Notes: generated by a model not told the origin, from the sequence alone. A stretch of DNA of 33,565 nucleotides from an uncultured Bacteroidales bacterium (GCA_947177325.1 CAMWUH010000001.1:1-33565), one strand, 5' to 3'; positions 24,423-32,870 are shown, counted from the first letter of the stretch. Program-made: numbers and translations.

Positions 24423-25701
24423 TCATTTCATCCGTCGCTACCACTTTTTGAGCCTTTTGATTGCTCTCATAGTGACCAACAATGTGCTGTCAGTCGGCTT
24501 GCCCCTCGGAATGGCCTACTATGGCATTATTTTCGGCGCACTGGTGCTGTTGCTATTGAGCGGTGGATTGGAAACCATGCGCTGGCCCTATTTCGTGTTT
24601 CTGCTCGTGTGTGTAATCAGCATTGTTTTTAACAACGTTCCTGACCTGTTTCAGCCTTGGATGAGATTGGCTCTGTTTGCCATAGCCATGGCGTTGTTTT
24701 CCCCAATGATGCAATCAAGCCTGCTACGCCGTTTCCGTATAGAAACTTTTGTTATTATCCTTTATCTGCAACTTGTTGTAGTGATATTTTCGGCCTTTGC
24801 ACCATTGTTTGGCGTTGAAACCGCCTACAACGGCATCGGCAACCGTGGCATTACTACCCACTTGATGATTCTCGGCCCTATCGCCGGTATGGGTATGATT
24901 TTTTGCGTTTATCAGCTATGGGTACAGCAAACTGAAAACCGCTCCAAAGCAGCCCGATGGCTCTATTTCATTATGGCCTTCCTGAGCTTTGTGTTAATGG
25001 TTTCGAGCACATCGCGCATCGCCGTTATTTCCACAGCCGCCGGTTGCGTTGCACTCATTCTTTATAAAGCCAGATTTAAGGCTGACCGCACCCTGATGTA
25101 TGCCTTCATATTGGCGACGATAGTGGGAGGTTCCTATCCCTTCTGGGGGAAATATTCTATTGAAGTTATCGCCAAGCAAGAAGCAGCTATGATGAAAGGC
25201 GGCTCTTTCGGTACGCGCACCCACCTTTGGAAAGAACGCATCAACGAGTTTCGCAGTTCCCCCTATATAGGTATCGGATTTGCGGCGGTGGCCGGTGTTG
25301 ACGACACCCGCAGCGTCATAGCGCCAACTAAAAAACATAGTTATCGCTTCCGCGGTCTCAACCGTCGCGACAACCAATCGCTCACCGCCACCTCGATTGG
25401 CAAAGATGGCAAAGTTGAAACCGGCAGCGGATGGCTGTTAGTGCTGTCTATGACCGGATTGGCAGGCGCCGTACTTTTCATTTCGTTCATGATTACAGCT
25501 TTGCGTAAATCAATTCTGATGGTGCGTCGCAGCAATTCCGACCCGTTCTGTCTTTTAGGCGCCTTGCTGATTTTCCTCGCAGTCCACATGATTGCCGAGG
25601 GCTATACATTAGCCGGCGGCAGCTATATGTTTGTCATTCTTTGGCTGCTCTTGGGAGCAATCGACGCTTGGGGCAAAGAACCTAAAGAAATCACATTCTA
25701 A
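24406..25701 (+). CDS. O-antigen polymerase/ligase-like membrane protein (first of two)
   Basis: This 431-residue protein has about ten hydrophobic helices and the Wzy_C-type loop between them: FGTRTHLWKERINEFRSSPYIGIGF, ending in GSGWLLVLSMTGLAGAVLF. Proteins of this kind polymerise repeat units (Wzy) or ligate glycans (WaaL type) at the periplasmic face. MVSSTSRIAVISTAAG matches the conserved S-x-S-R-x-A helix start. A second gene of the same family lies 1 kb downstream at 26778-28049. Polymerase and ligase cannot be separated by sequence reading alone; a polymerase role fits the Wzx and Wzc partners in the same operon. Confidence 0.88.
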   Translation: MLELFNHFIRRYHFLSLLIALIVTNNVLSVGLPLGMAYYGIIFGALVLLLLSGGLETMRWPYFVFLLVCVISIVFNNVPDLFQPWMRLALFAIAMALFSPMMQSSLLRRFRIETFVIILYLQLVVVIFSAFAPLFGVETAYNGIGNRGITTHLMILGPIAGMGMIFCVYQLWVQQTENRSKAARWLYFIMAFLSFVLMVSSTSRIAVISTAAGCVALILYKARFKADRTLMYAFILATIVGGSYPFWGKYSIEVIAKQEAAMMKGGSFGTRTHLWKERINEFRSSPYIGIGFAAVAGVDDTRSVIAPTKKHSYRFRGLNRRDNQSLTATSIGKDGKVETGSGWLLVLSMTGLAGAVLFISFMITALRKSILMVRRSNSDPFCLLGALLIFLAVHMIAEGYTLAGGSYMFVILWLLLGAIDAWGKEPKEITF

Positions 25702-25722
25702 TAGCCGACTCCAAGGTTACTT

Positions 25723-26781
25723 ATGAAAGAGAACTTCGACTACGTTTTCCTCACCAACACCCCCTCATTCTATAAGGTCAATCTTTGCCGTGCACTTGCA
25801 AAGCGAGGGTTGAAGGGGCTGGTGGTTTTTTATGGTTTCGGCCGGGAAGCTGTCAACGTGGAGCCCGACAACTTGCCCAATCTCTTTTTTCACTTCCTTC
25901 ATACGGGCAACAGCGCACGCCGCAGCCGATGGGCAACATGGCGCGCGTTGCTGAAGCTGATGAAGTCAATTGAAACTTCAACGGTAATTTACTCCGGATG
26001 GTTAGCAACGGAATATAATCTTTATTCATTTCTCTCTCCTCGCCGACGCAATGTTGTCGTCGTGGAATCAACACCTTTCGAGTCTACTACAACGGGGCTA
26101 AAGAGTCGGCTGAAACGATTGATTGTCCGACGGATGGGGCGAGCATTACCTTCCGGTCAACTGAGCCTTGAACTTCTTAAACGGCTGGGATTTAAAGGCC
26201 GCGCCGAGCTAACAGGCTCTGTCGGGCTCATCGACATGCCAAGTCGTCCTGAATTTTCGCGTCGATACGAGCTCTCGCAGCCACTTCGCTGTCTTTACGT
26301 GGGGCGACTGGAAGAGGTTAAAAATCTTGAATGGCTCATAATGCAATTTGCGAAGTCAGGCCGACAGCTCACCATCGTCGGCGATGGCTCGCTTCGCGCC
26401 CGGCTTGAAAAAATTGCTACTCCCAATATCACATTTACCGGCTTCATCCCCAACAGCCAACTCAACGACATATATCTCACCCACGACCTTCTCGTGCTTC
26501 CCTCGCTTAGCGAACCATGGGGACTCGTAGTGGAGGAGGCTCTCTATCGCGGCCTTCCCGTGCTTGCCTCTGATGTTGTCGGCTCTACGCCGGAAATGAT
26601 TAATGCCACCGGAGCCGGAATGACCTTTCAGCTCAATAATGCCGATGATTTTGAGAGCTCAATCGCCCGGATTGAGCAAAATTATGCTACCTTTGCAGAA
26701 GCTGCCACTCAGATTGATTTCTTAGCTCGCGCTACCGCTCAAATCAACGCTTGGCAATCAGTTATCTCATCCCAACAATGA
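25723..26781 (+). CDS. GT4 family glycosyltransferase
   Basis: This 352-residue GT-B enzyme opens with FDYVFLTNTPSFYKVNLCRAL, a form found in capsule GT4 proteins. Its donor domain has CLYVGRLEEVKNLEWLI, TIVGDGSLRARLE and the EX7E motif with E264 and E272 (PSLSEPWGLVVEEALYRG). It lies between the two polymerase-like genes, 21 nt after the first and overlapping the second (ATGA at 26778-26781), so it is part of the same coupled set. The sugar transferred is unknown. Confidence 0.93.
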   Translation: MKENFDYVFLTNTPSFYKVNLCRALAKRGLKGLVVFYGFGREAVNVEPDNLPNLFFHFLHTGNSARRSRWATWRALLKLMKSIETSTVIYSGWLATEYNLYSFLSPRRRNVVVVESTPFESTTTGLKSRLKRLIVRRMGRALPSGQLSLELLKRLGFKGRAELTGSVGLIDMPSRPEFSRRYELSQPLRCLYVGRLEEVKNLEWLIMQFAKSGRQLTIVGDGSLRARLEKIATPNITFTGFIPNSQLNDIYLTHDLLVLPSLSEPWGLVVEEALYRGLPVLASDVVGSTPEMINATGAGMTFQLNNADDFESSIARIEQNYATFAEAATQIDFLARATAQINAWQSVISSQQ

Positions 26782-28049
26782 ATTTAAAATCTCCCACCCG
26801 ACTTTATATTCACGGCGTAACTTCTACTTCGGTTATTCTTTGGCTGCTCGCTGCGGCCATGGTGATTACCCGCTTTTGGATTCCGGCAACTTCGCTGATA
26901 CCCGTTCCTCACGCTCAAGCATTGCAAATCTCCGTGCTCGGCATAACTCTTGTCTGGATGATTACGATATCTCCATCGATCAGGATGAGCCGACTCCTGG
27001 CTATCTATTTGGTTGTAGCCGGAGGATCAATCGTGGCTAATCATCAAGCTGATGCCACTGACAATCTGCTTCGTCTGGGAGCCTTTGTCGGAGTGCTGTT
27101 TTTGATTTCACCTCTAACAGTGAGCGTGGAACTCACTAATTTACGCGCCAAGATGTGGCGCCTCACCTGGTGGGCTCTCCGCCTGTTGGTTATTATCAAT
27201 TATGCCGAATATTTCAAAAACCGCATGGTCGGTTACATTTCTAATTGGGGGGCCGATGGTTTCTGTTTCTCCTCTGTGTGGTTAGGGATATTGTCAACTC
27301 TGGTGGTACTTAACTCATTCTGGCATCTGACAAACAACCGCCGGCTCTCGCTTGCCAGGGCACTTTACCACGGTGTGCTTTTCGCCCTCGCTTTTATGCT
27401 TGTAGTGGCCTCAGGTTCTCGCTCCGCGCTAATCGCTTTAGTGTTAGGTATGTTCCCGCTTATATGGTCGATGCGCCACAATCATTTCCGCATGCTTCTG
27501 CTGGCTGTCGGCGCGACTGCTATGGTGGGAGTTGCTTTTATCCCGCAGGAATCAGAGGGGCGCATCTTAAAGAAAAAAACCGGGTTGTGGGCTTATTATA
27601 ACCATCCCATCGGCTCGCGTGAAGTCATTTGGCAAGTCAGGCTTTCGGAGCTGAAATCATCGCCCTTCATTGGTGTCGGCTTCTGCCAATCGCCCGGCGT
27701 GGCGATCAATTTCTCCGATCCGAAGGGTATCTCTGAATATAAAAACTACACCACCGAACCCGGCTCGTCGTGGCTCAACATCGGTAGCACCACCGGACTG
27801 ATAGGCTTGCTGATAATGCTATCGTTTAATGTCAGATTGTTTTTCCATCTATGGCGCAACCGCAATGCTGACCGACAGGAATTTGCAATATTGCTGGCGT
27901 TACTGTTGGCTATGTGGGTTCACGCATGCTTCGAAGGATGGATGCTTTATGCCGGAAACCCCAAATTTTTCTTTTTCTGGCTCTTAACAGCCATTGCCTA
28001 TCAACTCAAGCTCAATCCCGAGCAAGCCGATCCCTATAAAGTGAGATAA
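26778..28049 (+). CDS. O-antigen polymerase/ligase-like membrane protein (second of two)
   Basis: The ATG at 26778 (MNLKSPTRLYIHG) overlaps the upstream stop as ATGA and gives 423 residues; a TTG at 26751 is unlikely. About ten hydrophobic helices are present. The family loop reads IGSREVIWQVRLSELKSSPF, then IGVGF, and GSSWLNIGSTTGLIGLLIM follows, closely parallel to the gene at 24406. VVASGSRSALIALVLG is the same conserved helix start. One of the two may act as polymerase and the other as a second polymerase or ligase; this is inference from gene content. Confidence 0.88.
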   Translation: MNLKSPTRLYIHGVTSTSVILWLLAAAMVITRFWIPATSLIPVPHAQALQISVLGITLVWMITISPSIRMSRLLAIYLVVAGGSIVANHQADATDNLLRLGAFVGVLFLISPLTVSVELTNLRAKMWRLTWWALRLLVIINYAEYFKNRMVGYISNWGADGFCFSSVWLGILSTLVVLNSFWHLTNNRRLSLARALYHGVLFALAFMLVVASGSRSALIALVLGMFPLIWSMRHNHFRMLLLAVGATAMVGVAFIPQESEGRILKKKTGLWAYYNHPIGSREVIWQVRLSELKSSPFIGVGFCQSPGVAINFSDPKGISEYKNYTTEPGSSWLNIGSTTGLIGLLIMLSFNVRLFFHLWRNRNADRQEFAILLALLLAMWVHACFEGWMLYAGNPKFFFFWLLTAIAYQLKLNPEQADPYKVR

Positions 28050-28055
28050 TAGTCA

Positions 28056-29159
28056 ATGAAGGTAGTTCACACAGTTGGAGGTTTTGACAGTGCCGGAGGT
28101 GGCGTTACCACTGCCATGAGCCATCTTGTCGATGCCATGCAGCCGCTTGTCGACTCCTGCCGGGTGCTGACGGTTGAACCAACTGATGGCTCTTATGCAT
28201 TACCCCGCTGGGTCGACACTGTGCCATGCGACTACTTTACCCCCCTCTCCCTCTCCAAAAACCTCCGCAACGCTATGCGCTCCGTTCCGGCCGACATTCT
28301 TCACACCAACGGACTATGGATGCATATCAATCATCTCACTGCTGTTGAAGCTCGCCGGCGCCGCATACCGTTTGTCCTCTCCCCTCACGGCATGCTCTAT
28401 GGCGCAGCGCTCAGCCGATCTGCGTGGAAAAAACATCTGATGAGCAGCCTTTGGTTTCGGCACGACATCAGTTCTGCCGATGCAATCCACGCCACCTGCA
28501 ACGCTGAAGCGCAGTCCATTACCGACTTCGGCTATCGCGGACACATTGAAGTGATTCCTAACGCCGTGGTGCAACCGGCCTATGTAGCCGATATACGTGC
28601 CGCGCGCTCTTACGACTTCGACGGCCCTACATTCGGCTTCCTCGGTCGACTTCACCCCCGCAAAGGGATTGAACTTCTCATCAATGCTTATGCCAAAGCC
28701 GAAGTGCCCGGCTCTCGCCTGATCATCATGGGCTCAGGCGACATCGGCTATCAACGTCAACTCCGCTCTATTGTCTCTTCGCTGAAACTTGAGAATTCGG
28801 TGGTCTTTACCGGCCACATCGACGGTAGGGAAAAATTTGAACACCTTGCGTCGCTAACGGCTCTTTTCGTGCCGAGTGACTTTGAAAACTTCGGCATGAT
28901 TGTGCCCGAGGCTCTGATGGCCGGTACTCCCGTAGTGGCTGCCGACACAACTCCCTGGCAAATGCTTGAGCAACACAACTGTGGCTGGTGGCGTCCGCGC
29001 GACATTGACTCCTTAGTCGACTCCATGCGTCAAATCTCTTCCACCACCCCCTCCCTACTTCAACAAATGGGCAATCGCGGAGCCATTATGGTTGCCGAGC
29101 ATTTCTCGCCCGAAGTGGTTGCCGACCAAATGCTGAATCTCTACAACTCGCTTTTATGA
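28056..29159 (+). CDS. GT4 family glycosyltransferase
   Basis: This 367-residue GT-B enzyme begins with VVHTVGGFDSAGGGVTTAMSHL, a glycine-rich acceptor-side loop, then LHTNGLWMHINHLTAVEARR and SPHGMLYGAALSRSAWKK, typical of capsule GT4 proteins. The donor domain has FGFLGRLHPRKGIELLINAY and intact EX7E residues E277 and E285 (PSDFENFGMIVPEALMAG). It starts 6 nt after the second polymerase-like gene, and its stop overlaps the next start as ATGA. The substrate is unknown. Confidence 0.94.
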   Translation: MKVVHTVGGFDSAGGGVTTAMSHLVDAMQPLVDSCRVLTVEPTDGSYALPRWVDTVPCDYFTPLSLSKNLRNAMRSVPADILHTNGLWMHINHLTAVEARRRRIPFVLSPHGMLYGAALSRSAWKKHLMSSLWFRHDISSADAIHATCNAEAQSITDFGYRGHIEVIPNAVVQPAYVADIRAARSYDFDGPTFGFLGRLHPRKGIELLINAYAKAEVPGSRLIIMGSGDIGYQRQLRSIVSSLKLENSVVFTGHIDGREKFEHLASLTALFVPSDFENFGMIVPEALMAGTPVVAADTTPWQMLEQHNCGWWRPRDIDSLVDSMRQISSTTPSLLQQMGNRGAIMVAEHFSPEVVADQMLNLYNSLL

Positions 29160-29935
29160 TACCGATATCGATAGTAACCGTTGTGCGCAACGACATCAAT
29201 GGTATCCACGCCACCATTGAGTCGGTCAAGCAACAAACTGCGCGCGAGCAGATTGAATATATTGTTATCGATGGTGCATCAACCGACGGCACTACTGAGT
29301 TACTTCGCAACGCCGCCTCCGATATTGACATCCTCGTCAGCGAACCTGACAGCGGTATATACGATGCCATGAACAAGGGCCTTATGCTTGCCGGCGGCCG
29401 ATTCGTCTTGTTTCTCAACAGTGGCGACACTCTCCACTCCCCCTCCGCAGTGGCAGAGATTATCAATCTGATGAACTCTGATTCCGAGCGAAATTATGCG
29501 ATGATTTATGGCACTTACTGCGAACGCTACGCCGATGGCACCTTATCGCGCCCAATCCCCTGCCGCAACCCTCGCATGATTTGGTACGGCCCCGTGGCTT
29601 GCCATCAGTCAATATTCTATAATCGCGAAACCCTCATTGAACTGGGGCTGAGCTATGACACGTCTTATAAGATAGCTGCCGACTACAATCTAACCTGCCA
29701 ACTCCTCAAAGCGAGTAATTATAACGCACTGAAAACCGATATCGTCGTTGCCGATTTCGATGTCAGCGGCATCTCTAACACTAATCAAAATCTCGGCTTG
29801 AAAGAGGCCGGGCGAGTGCGTCGTCACGTATTGGGCTGGAACCCCTTGCGAGTAGCGCTTCTCTCCGTAACTCTCCGCTCCGCCCGCCTTCTCAAAAAAT
29901 TCTGCCGCCCACTCTACAATACCCTGCGAATGTAA
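29156..29935 (+). CDS. GT2 family glycosyltransferase (WcaE-like)
   Basis: This 259-residue GT-A transferase has ISIVTVVRNDINGIHATIES, IDGASTDG (38-45), EPDSGIYDAMNKG (63-75) and the DxD-like NSGD (88-91), then YKIAADYNLTCQLL. It shares this motif order with the gene at 12080-12835, so the two are probably paralogues. It overlaps both neighbours (ATGA upstream, TAATG downstream), pointing to tight translational coupling with the following acyltransferase. Its sugar donor cannot be predicted. Confidence 0.92.
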   Translation: MIPISIVTVVRNDINGIHATIESVKQQTAREQIEYIVIDGASTDGTTELLRNAASDIDILVSEPDSGIYDAMNKGLMLAGGRFVLFLNSGDTLHSPSAVAEIINLMNSDSERNYAMIYGTYCERYADGTLSRPIPCRNPRMIWYGPVACHQSIFYNRETLIELGLSYDTSYKIAADYNLTCQLLKASNYNALKTDIVVADFDVSGISNTNQNLGLKEAGRVRRHVLGWNPLRVALLSVTLRSARLLKKFCRPLYNTLRM

Positions 29936-30474
29936 TGAACCTCTCTGACTATCGCGAACCGAAACCCCACCGCCTGCGCCGTATACTTTGGGCCGCCGTC
30001 AATGCCTCGTTGTTTCGTTGGCTGCCCGGGCATATCGGCTGGCCGCTTCGCAAAGCGCTTCTTCGTCTTTTCGGAGCTCGATTAGGACGCAACAGCTACG
30101 TCTACGCCTCATGTCGCATCTACGCTCCATGGATGCTTCAAATGGGGCGCGCACTGTTAGGACCCCGCACTGAGGTCTATAACCGCGCTTTCGTTACCAT
30201 TGGTGATGACTCTGTAATTTCACAAGGTTCATTTATCTGCACCGCCTCCCACGATATTTCCTCCCTTATGCTTCCCCCGGTGTTATCTCCGGTCACTATC
30301 GGCAACAACGTGTGGGTGGCCGCCAACGCCTTCATTGGACCGGGAGTGGAGCTCGGCGAGGGCGTAGTTGTCGGGGCCACTGCCTCGGTTTATCGCCCCA
30401 TAGAGCCCTGGACAGTTGTCGGAGGCAACCCGGCCCGACCTATAAAGAAACGTGTTATCAAAAATGAAGCCTGA
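29935..30474 (+). CDS. WcaF-like hexapeptide-repeat acyltransferase
   Basis: This 179-residue transferase of the left-handed beta-helix class probably O-acetylates a sugar of the repeat unit from acetyl-CoA. Hexapeptide-type turns run through the second half: TIGDDSVISQGSFI, TIGNNVWVAANAFIGPGVEL, GEGVVVGATASVY. The catalytic histidine is probably that in CTASHDISS. The C-terminus VVGGNPARPIKKR is the usual family ending. The start overlaps the GT2 stop by one base (TAATG). It is the only polysaccharide-decorating gene recognised in the operon. Confidence 0.93.
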   Translation: MNLSDYREPKPHRLRRILWAAVNASLFRWLPGHIGWPLRKALLRLFGARLGRNSYVYASCRIYAPWMLQMGRALLGPRTEVYNRAFVTIGDDSVISQGSFICTASHDISSLMLPPVLSPVTIGNNVWVAANAFIGPGVELGEGVVVGATASVYRPIEPWTVVGGNPARPIKKRVIKNEA

Positions 30475-31366
30475 CATCACAGCCATAATTCTTACTAAAG
30501 ACGAAGATATCCACATTGCCCGCTCGGTTGAGTCAGCGATGAAAGTGGCGCGTCGGGTCATAGTGGTTGACTCCGGCTCTACTGATTCCACCCGCGACAT
30601 TGCCTGTGGCGCGGGGGCCGAAGTTGTTGAAATGCCTTGGCCCGGCAACCAGGCTGCTCAATTCAATCGGGTACTTGACACACTGCCTATCGACTCGCAA
30701 TGGATTCTCCGCCTTGACGCTGATGAATGGCTCTCTGAAGGCCTCATCAACGAAATCAATCAAAGCTCGGCTCTCAACGACCCTGATGTGGCCGCCATTC
30801 GCCTCCCGTTGGGTCGATATTTCTTAGGCAAGCGTCTTCGCTTCGGCATCGCCAACTCCATCAGAATCATTCGCCTTTTCCGCAAAGGCCACGGCCGCTA
30901 CGCTCCCCGACTGATGGACGAGCACTTAGAGATTTCTGGGGGCAAAATCGTAGATTTCAAGGATCGCTTTTTCGATGACAATCGCCGGCCGCTCTCTTAT
31001 TTCATCGCCAAGCACAATGTCTACGCTCTGCGCGAAGCGGCCAACCATCTAATTAACCACTATGGTCTGACTCCGTCTCAAATTGCCGACGACTCCTCCG
31101 CCCTTGGCTCTGCCGTGCAATCCAAACGTCGCCAGAAGTCGCTCTATTATCGCCTCCCTCCTTACTGGCGAGCTGCCGCCTACTTCGGCTATCGCTATTT
31201 CTTGAGACTCGGCTTCATTGATGGCCGAGCAGGTTTCCTATGGGACTTTATGCAAGGCTGGTGGTATAGAAACCTGGTCGATGCCACGATCTCCGAAATT
31301 CTCAGCGCCACCGACAGTCGGCCGGAAGCTATAAGCCAATATCTCCGTGACCGCAACCTACTCTGA
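30464..31366 (+). CDS. GT2 family glycosyltransferase (WaaE/KdtX-like class)
   Basis: The ATG at 30464 (MKPDITAIILTKDE) is chosen over a GTG at 30452; it overlaps the previous gene by 11 bp. The 300-residue protein has AIILTKDEDIHIARSVES, VDSGSTDST (35-43), NQAAQFNRVLD and the DxD motif LDADEWL (84-90), followed by the conserved RRPLSYFIAKHNVYALREA region of this class, which includes glucosyltransferases of lipopolysaccharide cores. A final tract (YRYFLRLGFIDGRAGFLWDFMQGWWYR) is amphipathic and typical of these enzymes. It probably adds one sugar of the repeat unit. Confidence 0.93.
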   Translation: MKPDITAIILTKDEDIHIARSVESAMKVARRVIVVDSGSTDSTRDIACGAGAEVVEMPWPGNQAAQFNRVLDTLPIDSQWILRLDADEWLSEGLINEINQSSALNDPDVAAIRLPLGRYFLGKRLRFGIANSIRIIRLFRKGHGRYAPRLMDEHLEISGGKIVDFKDRFFDDNRRPLSYFIAKHNVYALREAANHLINHYGLTPSQIADDSSALGSAVQSKRRQKSLYYRLPPYWRAAAYFGYRYFLRLGFIDGRAGFLWDFMQGWWYRNLVDATISEILSATDSRPEAISQYLRDRNLL

Positions 31367-31372
31367 TTGCCA

Positions 31373-32182
31373 ATGACTAACGCTTGCTCGATGCCATTAC
31401 TGCTGACTGCCTCTGTCTCAACCCGAGGCATGCGTGGCGCGCTATTCAGCGATGAAGAGCGTGAGGCTATGTATGCGGCGGCACTCCGTTTCTACTGTAG
31501 TAAGTTGCTGCTATGCAACCCCGGGCAAACAATCGTGTTTGTTGAAAACTCCGGCTTCGACCTTACGCCCGTCAGAGAACGACTGCTCCGCGACTTCCAG
31601 ACTGTAGCCGCTCAAATCGAATTTATTTCGCTAAACCCAAACCTGTTTGACATCAGCCGAGGAAAAGGCTACAACGAAGCTCTCTCAATCTCCCTGGCCA
31701 TTGACCAATCTACGGCTATTAAATCTGCCGGCCGTTTTTTCAAAGCTACAGGCCGCTACCCCATCTTCAACATTGACTACTTCATCCGCTCAGCCTCAGC
31801 CAAATTCAGCCGTGGCGTAGAGCTCTACGCCGACGTCAAAGACCATAACCTTTATCATCGCCTCGGCCTGAAGTGGACTGCCCGACGCATGGACACCCGC
31901 CTTTTCGCCATGACCGTTGATTTCTGGCAAAAAGAAATAGCGCCGGGAGCCGACGCTATCAACGATGTTGACTATTATCTTGAATCGTATTGTTTTGACC
32001 GATGTCGCCACACTTCTCATAGCGCATCTTTGCGCTTTGGCCGCGAGCCTCACCTTGGGGGTGTGGCAGGCCATTCCGGGCCGGCAACGTTGATGACCTC
32101 ATCACATCAAGGCCCAAAAGCCACTGCCAAGCGTCTGCTTGCCAACACTCTCCGTTGCCTCATCCCCGGCTTCTGGTTTTAG
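31373..32182 (+). CDS. Unrecognised protein, last gene of the exopolysaccharide operon
   Basis: I do not recognise a family with confidence. The ATG at 31373, 6 nt after the upstream stop, gives 269 residues; a TTG directly after that stop is less likely. Visible features are an N-terminal LTASVSTRGM, FVENSGFDL (56-64), RGKGYNE (96-102), FFKATGRYPIFNIDYF (122-137) and a late DVDYYLESYCFDR. There is no signal peptide or clear membrane helix. Alternating strands and helices, a lysine/glycine-arginine motif and acidic pairs recall a nucleotide-sugar-dependent transferase, and the operon setting agrees, but this is only a guess. A sugar-modifying or transfer role at the end of the pathway is plausible. 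Confidence 0.7.
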   Translation: MTNACSMPLLLTASVSTRGMRGALFSDEEREAMYAAALRFYCSKLLLCNPGQTIVFVENSGFDLTPVRERLLRDFQTVAAQIEFISLNPNLFDISRGKGYNEALSISLAIDQSTAIKSAGRFFKATGRYPIFNIDYFIRSASAKFSRGVELYADVKDHNLYHRLGLKWTARRMDTRLFAMTVDFWQKEIAPGADAINDVDYYLESYCFDRCRHTSHSASLRFGREPHLGGVAGHSGPATLMTSSHQGPKATAKRLLANTLRCLIPGFWF

Positions 32183-32186
32183 CGTG

Positions 32187-32274
32187 CCGGTGCTACAAGC
32201 GCTACATGATACACGGGGTCGATACTGCTACACTGATACCGGGAGGTGTGTAGCGTGTAGCAATTGAGCGCTAC
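32187..32274 (+). repeat. GCTAC-rich inverted/direct repeat element after the operon
   Basis: This gene-free stretch holds six copies of GCTAC or its complement GTAGC (32192, 32201, 32228, 32250, 32257, 32270). TGCTACAC (32226-32233) matches GTGTAGCA (32255-32262) perfectly as an inverted repeat; GTGTAGC occurs twice in tandem at 32248-32261; AGCGCTAC occurs at 32198 and 32267. CCGGT/ACCGG (32187-32191, 32238-32242) gives another stem. No T-tract follows, so it is not a simple terminator. Function unknown. Confidence 0.6.
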
Positions 32275-32293
32275 GAGCTTGACCCTAAATTCC

Positions 32294-32335
32294 ATCCTCA
32301 GCCTTTCGCTTTCAGCGAGCTGAGGATTTCTTTTT
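32294..32335 (+). terminator. Rho-independent terminator of the operon, inside adk 3' end
   Basis: ATCCTCAGC (32294-32302) pairs with GCTGAGGAT (32319-32327), nine base pairs; within it TCGCT (32306-32310) pairs with AGCGA (32314-32318) around a TTC loop, with a CTT bulge. On the plus strand, ATTTCTTTTT follows (32326-32335). On the minus strand no T-tract follows, so it should stop plus-strand transcription only. It covers the last codons of the convergent adk gene. Confidence 0.8.
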
Positions 32336-32870
32336 GAATTTCGTCAACCTTGCCTATCGCATTGATAGGGTGATAAATACCTTTGCCAATATAATGGTCG
32401 CGGAGTGGGTGCGAAACTTCGTGATACACCTTCAACCGCTGATTGATAGTTTCCAGATTGTCGTCAGCACGGCCGGTTTCCTCGCCGCGACGAAGCAAGC
32501 GCGGAATCAGTTGCGACACCGGCGCTTCCAATCCGACCACGGCATCGAGTTTGGTGCCACGCTCAGCCAGCAACGATTCCAATCGCTCAGCCTGGGCAAT
32601 TGTGCGGGGGAAACCATCGAGCAGCAATCTGCCGTTTGACTCCGGATGCTCATCAATGTGATGAGCCAAAATATCGATCATCAGCTCGTCAGGAATCAAA
32701 TTACCTTTAGAAATATAAGAATCGGCTACTTTGCCGAGTTCGGTTTTGCGGGCAATATGGTCACGAAGCAACTCGCCGGTTGATATGTGATAGAGATTGA
32801 GATTATCGATAAGAAGCTCTGACTGAGTGCCTTTGCCACTGCCGGGAGCTCCAAAAATTACCAAATTCAT
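32298..32870 (-). CDS. adk: Adenylate kinase, short form
   Basis: This 190-residue cytosolic enzyme interconverts ATP plus AMP and two ADP, keeping adenylate balance. The P-loop GAPGSGKGT (8-16) is intact, as are the AMP-site motifs STGELLRDHI and LLLDGFPRTIAQAERL and the late RRGEETGRADD region. It lacks the long zinc-type lid insertion, so it is the short variant found in many Bacteroidota. It lies on the minus strand downstream of hpt (92-nt gap) and convergent with the exopolysaccharide operon. Its final codons are inside that operon's terminator hairpin. Upstream, TATTGTTTG (minus, about 32891-32899) is one base off the -7 consensus spacing, so an own promoter is possible but weak. Confidence 0.97.
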   Translation of the reverse strand: MNLVIFGAPGSGKGTQSELLIDNLNLYHISTGELLRDHIARKTELGKVADSYISKGNLIPDELMIDILAHHIDEHPESNGRLLLDGFPRTIAQAERLESLLAERGTKLDAVVGLEAPVSQLIPRLLRRGEETGRADDNLETINQRLKVYHEVSHPLRDHYIGKGIYHPINAIGKVDEIQKEILSSLKAKG

